This document shows, piece after piece, positions 7,595 to 12,870 of a stretch of DNA of 24,383 bases. The notes beneath the pieces were generated by a model. The model worked only from the letters and a program-made list of their open reading frames with translations, was not told where the DNA came from and ran no database searches. The DNA comes from an uncultured Alphaproteobacteria bacterium (GTDB taxonomy: Bacteria; Pseudomonadota; Alphaproteobacteria; CAAHEQ01; UBA3637), in NCBI GenBank assembly GCA_944391545.1, contig CALXTZ010000006.1, positions 1-24,383 on the forward strand. The letters are read 5' to 3'. Position 1 is the stretch's first letter. Each line of letters starts with the position of its first letter. The translations under genes were made by a program, and so were the position numbers.

Positions 7595-7816
7595 TTATCT
7601 AAAAAGGGGTATTCCCGATCTTATACAACCTCCCCGAACAAACCAACAGTCGATTGTCCCGAACATAATACTTATCAGTGCAACCTTCCTCCCAAAAGCA
7701 AAAACCAACGCCGAATTAAGCAAAGGATTGAAAAACCATATTCTTATAATCCGAAGGTTTTTTAATGTCCTCAAAATCCCCAAAGGAAATAATTTCTTTT
7801 TAAAAAACGACACCAT
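7595..7816 (-). pseudogene. Remnant of a hypothetical gene with a nonsense codon (upstream module)
   Basis: The formally open frame from ATG 7816 (73 codons) is hydrophobic and unconvincing. Adding one A in the A-run after the sixth codon moves to a frame giving KKEIISFGDFEDIKKPSDYK, then NMVFQSFA, an in-frame TAA, then GFCFWEEGCTDKYYVRDN, then RLLVCSGRLYKIGNTPF and a TAG just before the next module. That frame looks more like protein, so this is probably a small gene broken by one deletion and one nonsense change. No good ribosome site is visible. With the neighbouring frameshifted module it forms one decayed locus. Function unknown. Confidence 0.4.
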
Positions 7817-7839
7817 TTTTAAAAGATGAAAAAAAAGTC

Positions 7840-7868
7840 TTGCAATTTGTTCTAAAAATAGGTATAAA
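7840..7868 (+). promoter_or_regulatory. Promoter for tRNA-Val
   Basis: TTGCAA at 7840-7845, 17-base spacer, TATAAA at 7863-7868. Transcription would begin near 7875, about 14 bases before the mature tRNA 5' end. It overlaps the region upstream of the decayed divergent gene. Confidence 0.65.
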
Positions 7869-7888
7869 GAATGCCGTCTTGATGTAAA

Positions 7889-7965
7889 GGGCGTGTAGCT
7901 CAGGTGGTTAGAGCGTTACGTTGACATCGTAAAGGTCAGAGGTTCGAGTCCTCTTACGCCCACCA
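7889..7965 (+). tRNA. tRNA-Val (anticodon GAC)
   Basis: A 77-base cloverleaf with encoded CCA. The acceptor GGGCGTG (7889-7895) pairs with TACGCCC, including one G-T pair. The D-stem is GCTC/GAGC, the anticodon stem TTACG/CGTAA with loop TTGACAT, placing GAC at 7923-7925. The T-stem AGAGG/CCTCT encloses TTCGAGT. Anticodon GAC reads GUC and GUU valine codons. The last 19 bases are repeated exactly about 200 bp downstream. Confidence 0.96.
7947..7965 (+). repeat. 19-bp direct repeat, copy 1 (tRNA 3' end)
   Basis: AGTCCTCTTACGCCCACCA, the T-stem 3' strand, acceptor 3' strand and CCA of tRNA-Val. An identical copy lies at 8166-8184. tRNA 3' ends are classic attachment sites for integrating elements. 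Confidence 0.9.
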
Positions 7966-7968
7966 GTA

Positions 7969-8008
7969 AAAATAAAAGAGTAACTTTGAGGTTGCTCTTT
8001 ATTTTTTT
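7969..8008 (+). terminator. Terminator after tRNA-Val
   Basis: AAAATAAAAGAGTAAC (7969-7984), loop TTTGAG, GTTGCTCTTTATTTT (7991-8005) with further T residues. The stem is imperfect and AT-rich (one bulge, one G-T), but is followed by a run of seven T. Confidence 0.6.
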
Positions 8009-8043
8009 GCGGAAAAGGGCTCGAACCGTGAGGGGCGCGGATG

Positions 8044-8069
8044 AAAAAGTGTCCGAATGGACATTTTTT
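8044..8069 (+). terminator. Terminator-like hairpin inside the tRNA-flanking segment
   Basis: TGTCC (8050-8054), loop GAAT, GGACA (8059-8063), then TTTTTT, preceded by AAAAA. A compact intrinsic terminator shape located between the two 19-bp repeats. Confidence 0.6.
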
Positions 8070-8165
8070 CAACGTAAGCCCAACGCAACATCTTAATGAG
8101 CAAGGGAAATGACAATGACCGAAGCGAATTTAGATGCCGTTGAGAAAGAGCCACGAAAGTGGCGT

Positions 8166-8184
8166 AGTCCTCTTACGCCCACCA
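8166..8184 (+). repeat. 19-bp direct repeat, copy 2 (displaced tRNA 3' end)
   Basis: Exact copy of 7947-7965, including CCA, but not preceded by the rest of a tRNA. The base after each copy differs (G and C). Together with copy 1 it brackets a segment of 200 bp, as attL and attR would. Confidence 0.9.
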
Positions 8185-8186
8185 CT

Positions 8187-8213
8187 AAAAAACGTCCGAT
8201 AAGGGCGTTTTTT
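8187..8213. terminator. Bidirectional terminator
   Basis: AAAAAACGTCC (8187-8197), loop GATAA, GGGCGTTTTTT (8203-8213), with one G-T pair. On the minus strand it directly follows the stop of the DUF488 gene; on the plus strand it closes the tRNA-flanking segment. Confidence 0.8.
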
Positions 8214-8638
8214 TATAAATGAACAACTTCCACATCCTCACCCTGTTTTGCCAGGTATTCAACCAATAAACGACGATGGCATTTTTCCGATATCGGTTCT
8301 GTACATAAAAAACAACAGCCATCCATGTCCGGCGTTAACATAAACCGACGCGCCTGACAAATATTGCCATATTGCTCTTCATATTCGGTCCAATTGATAG
8401 AACCCTCTTTATATCCTTTCAACAACGTTGCAGTCGGCGCAAATTCTTGACGATGCTCATAAGAAATACGGCATAAAACACGCAAGAAAAAAGCTAAATC
8501 TTTGGACTTGGCAAAACCACTGTCTTTTGTTGACGGATACAAACGAACATCTATCACTTTTTTGACACCGGCATTTCGCAAAATCGTAAAAAATTCTTGT
8601 GCCGTTTTCCCAGCATAACCAATTGTATAAAGTTTCAT
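8213..8638 (-). CDS. DUF488 family protein
   Basis: A 141-residue protein starting MKLYTIGYAGKTAQEFFTIL, close to the (Y)TIG(H/Y) opening of the DUF488 family. VIDVRLYPSTKDSGF matches the family's VDVR-x-P-S-x-F signature. The C-terminal CFLCTEPISEKCHRRLLVEY contains the conserved C-x(n)-CHR motif. Members are small cytoplasmic proteins of uncertain biochemical role. The AGGAG upstream is 13 bases from the ATG, longer than usual, but no other in-frame start exists nearby. The stop overlaps a bidirectional terminator shared with the tRNA-flanking segment. Family assignment is strong, function unknown. Confidence 0.85.
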   Translation of the reverse strand: MKLYTIGYAGKTAQEFFTILRNAGVKKVIDVRLYPSTKDSGFAKSKDLAFFLRVLCRISYEHRQEFAPTATLLKGYKEGSINWTEYEEQYGNICQARRFMLTPDMDGCCFLCTEPISEKCHRRLLVEYLAKQGEDVEVVHL

Positions 8639-8735
8639 GAAAATAAAAATACTCCTGACACATTAAAAAAACAATAAAATTTTCGTTGTCATCATTCAGT
8701 CAAATAATGTATATATGATATGGAGTTTATGACGC

Positions 8736-8884
8736 ATGGAAAAACAAACACCTTATGAAGATTTTATAAAAGAGTGGCATATTGACGGCGCACACGCGAC
8801 GGCAACGCATTGTTTCATTTAAAGGGCAATGTCGTGAAACAAACTTTTTCATCAAAGGGCTTAACTTTATTAAAAAAGTTTTAA
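8736..8884 (+). pseudogene. Possible broken small ORF
   Basis: In the 320-bp gap between DUF488 and the kinase-like gene, an ATG at 8736 with GGAG 10 bases upstream opens a 28-codon frame (MEKQTPYEDFIKEWHIDGAH, then stop at about 8822). One added base near 8795 would carry it into a frame reading DGNALFHLKGNVVKQTF to TAA at 8882-8884, giving roughly 50 residues. Both halves look protein-like, but this is a short reading and may be chance. Confidence 0.25.
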
Positions 8885-8959
8885 CTCGTCATTAAAAATC
8901 ACATTTTTCTTTCGTTCAGCTTTCTTTTTAAGTATAATTTTCCAAAAGAGGAACTTTTC

Positions 8960-9511
8960 ATGAAAAAGCACTGCCCCGAACGAATATGTATCATCGGCCC
9001 GCCCGCCAGCGGTAAATCAACATTAGCGAAAAAGTTGGGACAAATCCTTGCTTATCCGGTTTTGTATTTAGATCAAATCGCGCATCAGCCGGGAACTCAA
9101 TGGATCCGCCGACCTTTGGAAGAAACCATACAAAAACACGATCGGTTCATCCGGCAAAAAACATGGATTGTCGAGGGCAATTATTCTCGAATGATGCCGC
9201 AAAGATTAGCTCGTGCTGATATGGTGATTTTTCTTCATTTTAATCGGTTCGGATGCGCTTATCGTTGTATCAGACGATCCTTAAAAAAAGACCAAAATCG
9301 TGCCGGCATGCTCGCCGGCGCAACAGATGCGGTTAATTGGAAAATGATTAAATACATTCTGCTGAAACAGCCGTCCAAAAAGAAAAATTATATTTCTCTT
9401 TTAAAAGAATACCCGCATTTAACCATTCTTCACATACATTCATTTCAACAAACAGACCGATTGATCAGCGACCTTATTTCCTTAAAAAAAGGTGCCTTTC
9501 CAACAACTTGA
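8960..9511 (+). CDS. P-loop NTPase, adenylate-kinase / topology-modulation-protein-like
   Basis: A 183-residue protein. Walker A GPPASGKST lies at residues 13-21. It continues with LYLDQIAHQPGTQWIRRPLE, WIVEGNYSRMM and MVIFLHFNR, the arrangement of the FlaR/topology-modulation-like branch of small nucleotide kinases, in which Asp and Trp-Val-(x)-Gly-Asn-Tyr motifs follow the P-loop. Basic RRSLKK residues could serve as the lid. It is expected to be a cytoplasmic ATP-dependent kinase or NTPase, but the substrate is not known for this group. The start has AAGAGGAAC at 8945-8953 and a TATAAT at 8933-8938. The stop overlaps the -35 element of the next gene. Confidence 0.8.
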   Translation: MKKHCPERICIIGPPASGKSTLAKKLGQILAYPVLYLDQIAHQPGTQWIRRPLEETIQKHDRFIRQKTWIVEGNYSRMMPQRLARADMVIFLHFNRFGCAYRCIRRSLKKDQNRAGMLAGATDAVNWKMIKYILLKQPSKKKNYISLLKEYPHLTILHIHSFQQTDRLISDLISLKKGAFPTT

Positions 9512-9536
9512 CATCTCAAAAAAAATTTTTTATATC
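9508..9536 (+). promoter_or_regulatory. Promoter for the second pilin-like Cys-rich gene
   Basis: A perfect TTGACA at 9508-9513, overlapping the stop codon of the kinase-like gene, 17-base A/T spacer, TATATC at 9531-9536. It would give a leader of only about 15 bases before the TTG start, with AAAGGAG at 9544-9550. Confidence 0.55.
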
Positions 9537-9557
9537 TAAACGTAAAGGAGTTGTCGC

Positions 9558-11462
9558 TTGAAAAAACAACGCGCTTATTCAAATGATGGTCGTTCTTTTG
9601 TCGAAATGCTGGGCGTTTTGGTAATCGCCGGCGTGTTAAGCATCGGCAGCCTTTTCGGAATCCGCCTCGCTTTAGCGAAACACCAAGCCAATCTGATCAC
9701 CGGCGATGTTATATTGCAAGCGCAATTTGTTTTAAGTCAAAATAATCTGACGGAAGGAGACTTTTTAACACCCGACTTTCAAACAGAATCCGGAAAGTCG
9801 TTATCTTCGACCATTTATGCCGACGGATTTGATGTCCGCGTTCCGGATGTCAACAAGTCTGTTTGTGAGCGGCTTTTAAAAATGCAAAAAGATCCCGTTT
9901 TGGATATTTTAATCAATAACGATCCGCAAATAACAACCTGCCCTGATATCGGCCAACTTTTCTTTTTATTCGCTTTACCGACAAATGAATCGGACGCCTG
10001 CACACCGGCTTGCAGTTCTTGTGAGACCTGCCGCGACGGAGAATGTGTTGTTGATCCGAAAATTCAACTGTGCCGAACGCAAACGGGAGAAGAAGGATAT
10101 TGCATGGACGGAACATGTCTTCGTTGTCCGAACCAATCTACCGACTTGTTGTGCGGTCCGTGCGAACGCAAACACACGGATTCGAACGGATGCCCCGAAT
10201 GTATTCCTTTACAGGACGGAGACGCTTGTCTGACTTTGGGCGGCAGCCCCGGCACATGTCAAGGCTCTGTTTGTACCTGCGCCGCAACGGAATATACCTT
10301 TGATGATAAATGCTATTCTTGCCCGGATCACGCGGTATGCGACGGCATTGATTTTATCTGTGACGAAAATTACAAAATCAACAGCACCAACGACGGATGT
10401 GAAGAACTAGACGGATCAACTTGTGCCTCTCAAGCAGATTGCAACAGCCAACCCGGATATTATTGCGAACTGTCGAGTTACGCGCCCGGAGTATCTTATT
10501 GCGAACCGGAAATCACGGGAACGGGAACATGTAAAAAAGCGGACGGTTCCGTCATCATTGCGCGAAACGGCCAAAAGTTCTTTGTTTCTCATTCTGATTA
10601 TCTGTTTTACTGGAGCGCCAAAAACTTTTGTCAAAGCAAAGGATTAACGCTGGCAACGATGAATGAAGCCTGCCCGGGATGGGACGGAACCGAAGGAACG
10701 GATGGCGCCTGTCAAAACTTCGACGGTGTCACGCAGGCCTCCGTCATGGGGTGGACTCAAACAAATGCCAATGACTGCGCGAAATACTATGTTTATTTAA
10801 ATTCGGGGAAAGTCGGACATAAACCTTACTTTTACAGCGACTTACAAGCCCTGTGCATGGACGACGGCCGATATTCCTGTGCGTCCGATCAATATTTAGA
10901 CGGCGAATTTTGTACGGATTGTCCGCCGAACGCCACATGTGATGGCGTTGATTTTGTCTGCAACGAAGGATATTGGTTGAATGAAGAAACCAATACATGC
11001 GATGCGTTAGAGGGAAAAGCCTGTTCCGCTCAATCCGACTGCGGATCGAACGTCGGTTATTATTGTTTATACACGGATTACCCGGGCAACTCTTATTGCA
11101 GCGCAACGGTTGCCGGAAACGGGACATGCGAAAAAGCATCCGGCACCCGAATAACCGGCAAAAACGGACAGACTTATTTATTATCCGACGAAGCCTACAT
11201 GTATTATTGGAGTGCGAAAAATTTCTGTGAAAGCAACGGCATGCATTTGGCGTCAATGGCTGAAGCCTGCCCGGATTGGACGAATGAAGAAGGAAAAGAA
11301 AATGCATGTCCGAACTTAACCGGCAAATCGGATTCTTCCGTTATGGGATGGACGGACACCAACGCCAATAACTGCGCCAAACATTACGTGTTCTTGGACA
11401 GCGGGAAAGTCGGGCACAAAGCTTATTATTACACCAATTTGCGAGCGTTGTGTGTTCCTTAA
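9558..11462 (+). CDS. Pilin-like secreted Cys-rich protein with two lectin-like repeats
   Basis: A 634-residue protein starting at TTG (9558), chosen because AAAGGAG lies 7 bases upstream and the N-terminus is then MKKQRAYSNDG/RSFVEML: prepilin-like with Gly11 before the cut, Arg at +1 and Glu16 at +5, followed by a hydrophobic helix to about residue 35. Residues 36-140 are a pilin-like globular part. About 145-254 is Cys-rich (CxxC, CDG, EGF-like spacing). Two repeats follow, from Cys255 and Cys455, period 200 residues: a short Cys module (CDG-(I/V)-DF-x-C), a middle region, and a core with YWSAKNFC, LA(T/S)M, SVMGWT, NCAK and SGKVGHK. WSAKNFC with a following LAxM resembles the C-type lectin fold, which suggests ligand binding. 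Likely exported and surface displayed. Its stop overlaps the next convergent gene by TTAA. Function is inferred only. Confidence 0.85.
   Translation: MKKQRAYSNDGRSFVEMLGVLVIAGVLSIGSLFGIRLALAKHQANLITGDVILQAQFVLSQNNLTEGDFLTPDFQTESGKSLSSTIYADGFDVRVPDVNKSVCERLLKMQKDPVLDILINNDPQITTCPDIGQLFFLFALPTNESDACTPACSSCETCRDGECVVDPKIQLCRTQTGEEGYCMDGTCLRCPNQSTDLLCGPCERKHTDSNGCPECIPLQDGDACLTLGGSPGTCQGSVCTCAATEYTFDDKCYSCPDHAVCDGIDFICDENYKINSTNDGCEELDGSTCASQADCNSQPGYYCELSSYAPGVSYCEPEITGTGTCKKADGSVIIARNGQKFFVSHSDYLFYWSAKNFCQSKGLTLATMNEACPGWDGTEGTDGACQNFDGVTQASVMGWTQTNANDCAKYYVYLNSGKVGHKPYFYSDLQALCMDDGRYSCASDQYLDGEFCTDCPPNATCDGVDFVCNEGYWLNEETNTCDALEGKACSAQSDCGSNVGYYCLYTDYPGNSYCSATVAGNGTCEKASGTRITGKNGQTYLLSDEAYMYYWSAKNFCESNGMHLASMAEACPDWTNEEGKENACPNLTGKSDSSVMGWTDTNANNCAKHYVFLDSGKVGHKAYYYTNLRALCVP
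10320..11459 (+). repeat. Two tandem coding repeats of about 200 codons
   Basis: Codons 255-454 and 455-634 of the pilin-like gene align along their whole length at protein level: CP-x3-(V/T)CDG, GYYC, GTC-x-KA, YWSAKNFC, SVMGWT-x-TNAN-x-CAK, SGKVGHK-x-Y and (A)LC. The nucleotide copies are clearly diverged, so the duplication is not recent. Confidence 0.85.
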
Positions 11463-11779
11463 CGCGTTTGTTCCAATGTCACATGCGGGTTTTCGGTTGT
11501 TTGAATCACGCGCGCCCAATATTCCCATCGAATGCTTTGAGATGAAATATCCACTTCAAAAATCAAAATCTTGTCCATTTTCTTCATCGGCTCTATCGCA
11601 TCGGGATTCAGGTAATCCCAAACATAGCTTTCTTTATCCGCGCGATAAAAAAGAACATGCGGCGTTCCGTCAAACAGCAACTTTGCCTCTTTCGGCGGGG
11701 CATCAGACAAGAAAGGCAGAACGGCTACAAAGGATCCGTCTGTTGTCGGCAAAAGCGTATAAAGTTTAATCTGTTTCAT
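11459..11779 (-). CDS. Hypothetical protein, 106 residues
   Basis: A soluble-looking protein with no signal peptide or membrane segment, starting MKQIKLYTLLPTTDGSFVAV. It contains LLFDGTPHVLFYRADKESY and ILIFEVDISSQSIRWEYWAR, alternating hydrophobic patterns that suggest a small beta-rich domain. The ATG follows the TAA of the upstream gene directly (TAA-ATG on the minus strand), so it is translationally coupled to that membrane protein and probably works with it. Its TAA overlaps the stop of the convergent pilin-like gene by four bases (TTAA). The family is not recognised. Confidence 0.75.
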   Translation of the reverse strand: MKQIKLYTLLPTTDGSFVAVLPFLSDAPPKEAKLLFDGTPHVLFYRADKESYVWDYLNPDAIEPMKKMDKILIFEVDISSQSIRWEYWARVIQTTENPHVTLEQTR

Positions 11780-12541
11780 TTATCGTTCATACGTTGAAAC
11801 GACTGATTGAGACAACGGCACCCGCTCCGGTTGAACCTGCCGCGAAATGACATCGCTTAACACCCCACACATCCATTGCACGGGCCGCATGACTTTTTGC
11901 CCCAACATCAATTGTTCCGTTTCTTTCAACAACCCTGCTCCGGCAGCCAGCGCCCGCATTTTAATTTGATTCAAAATCGGTAAAGATAAATACATATCCG
12001 GTTTTTCCGGTGCCGATTCGGGCACAGATTTAACACTGTCGGCAGCAATCACACCCGTCGAAAAAACGGAACCCTGCAATACCGTCGGTTTTTTCGACGT
12101 TGACGTTTGTTGATTGTCAACAAATGCCCGAAGAGCCTCCGGATACCGTTTTTCATACCAATGTTTGGCCGTTAACGGCATACGTAAAATCATATATTTT
12201 TGCACGGCGGCCATGCGCGTTTGTCGGTCAACGCCCGTCAGCAACATCAGCTTGGCAAAAGCCCGCGCATTACGTGCCGCAATTTCAACTGCCTGCCAGA
12301 CGGCTTGATACGCAATAAATCCGATCAGCGCCGCAACCGTCGCAGTCCCTAAACACAAAACACCCGTCATCGGAGCCCTGACAGACACCGCAATGCCGAT
12401 GGCAACAGCCGAAAGACTGACCGTCTGACACACGCGGTAAACCAAAGGAGAATACACACGACCGATCGGTTTTGTTAGTCCTCGTTCGTTGTTTTGAATA
12501 TAGTCTTGAACCAACCCATCAAGATATTGCTTGTCTGCCAT
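11780..12541 (-). CDS. Hypothetical membrane protein, 253 residues
   Basis: The N-terminus MADKQYLDGLVQDYIQNNER is cytoplasmic in character. Two hydrophobic segments follow at about residues 35-57 and 59-84, so the protein is probably an inner-membrane hairpin. Residues 85-140 are basic and helical (RNARAFAKLML, RMAAVQKYMILRMPLTAKHW), then a Ser/Thr/Pro-rich linker (about 143-180) leads to a helical C-terminus with KETEQLMLGQKVMRP. The ribosome site GGGAG precedes the ATG. It is first in a two-gene operon with the 106-residue protein and has a strong promoter. Phasin-like features (QAVEIAARNAR, and the C-terminal helix) were considered but are not sufficient. Function unknown. Confidence 0.75.
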   Translation of the reverse strand: MADKQYLDGLVQDYIQNNERGLTKPIGRVYSPLVYRVCQTVSLSAVAIGIAVSVRAPMTGVLCLGTATVAALIGFIAYQAVWQAVEIAARNARAFAKLMLLTGVDRQTRMAAVQKYMILRMPLTAKHWYEKRYPEALRAFVDNQQTSTSKKPTVLQGSVFSTGVIAADSVKSVPESAPEKPDMYLSLPILNQIKMRALAAGAGLLKETEQLMLGQKVMRPVQWMCGVLSDVISRQVQPERVPLSQSVVSTYER

Positions 12542-12564
12542 ATTTTTGCTCCCGTTTGAAAGTC

Positions 12565-12593
12565 ATTATACGCACATTTACCTGTTTCGTCAA
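12565..12593 (-). promoter_or_regulatory. Promoter of the minus-strand two-gene operon
   Basis: On the minus strand TTGACG (12593-12588), 17-base spacer, perfect TATAAT (12570-12565). Transcription would start near 12558, giving a short leader before the ATG at 12541. Confidence 0.8.
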
Positions 12594-12777
12594 ACGATTT
12601 GCGCGCGCCCGCCAACCGAACAACAACCGCATCCGTTTTTCTCTTCCGGACAAAAGAGCAGATACATCGACAAAGCCGACGCCGTCTGCCCCAATCAAAT
12701 ATACGTCCCTTCAACAACCTCTGCCTTCGTCTATAAATATGAATCAGACACCACAAAAGCGCTGTTTTGTCAACCTT
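12594..12777. other. Intergenic stretch between divergent promoters, no supported gene
   Basis: Several short frames are open here on both strands, including a minus-strand frame with VYLIGADGVGFVDVSALL, but none has a ribosome site with a proper start, and one runs through the minus-strand promoter. TTGACA on the minus strand at about 12774-12769 could be part of a second, more distant promoter. Confidence 0.4.
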
Positions 12778-12806
12778 TTTACAAGTTAAAAAGGAATTTT
12801 TATAAA
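12778..12806 (+). promoter_or_regulatory. Promoter for the D,D-carboxypeptidase gene
   Basis: TTTACA at 12778-12783, 17-base spacer, TATAAA at 12801-12806. Transcription would begin near 12813, leaving a leader of about 58 bases. Confidence 0.6.
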
Positions 12807-12870
12807 CCCTTTATTAAGTTTTCTTTGAAAGAATAAAAACTGAATTTGGGGTCGAATCGGGACAATATTA

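Larger units (their letters stand above)
7966..8165 (+). other. 200-bp structured segment between tRNA-end repeats, possible integrated mini-element
   Basis: The segment contains two terminator-like hairpins (7969-8008 and 8044-8069), a long-range GGGCT (8017-8021)/AGCCC (8077-8081) pairing that encloses the second, and a perfect GCCAC-GAAA-GTGGC hairpin (8150-8163) with a GNRA tetraloop. At its right edge GGCGTA (8161-8166) pairs with TACGCC (8174-8179) of the repeat, imitating a tRNA acceptor stem followed by CCA. No integrase gene is present. It could be the scar or minimal form of an element integrated at the tRNA, a repeated intergenic family, or a co-transcribed RNA. Confidence 0.45.

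Noticed and set aside
7418..7765. 115-codon plus-strand frame after dnaB
   Set aside because: It is antisense to the better minus-strand modules, has no ribosome site, and its sequence lacks protein-like character.
8115..8222. 35-codon ORF running through the displaced tRNA end and terminator
   Set aside because: It is explained by the repeat and terminator sequence it crosses, and its product is basic low-information sequence; kept only as a remote possibility.
10744..11307. 187-codon minus-strand frame opposite the lectin-like repeats
   Set aside because: Arg/Cys/His-rich product typical of an antisense shadow of a Cys-rich gene.
11780..12541. Phasin assignment for the membrane protein
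   Set aside because: Phasins are soluble granule proteins; the two strong membrane segments do not fit, and helix composition alone is insufficient.
12475..12836. Open frames on both strands in the divergent promoter region
   Set aside because: They cross the promoter and the start of the membrane-protein gene, and lack ribosome sites; composition is unconvincing.
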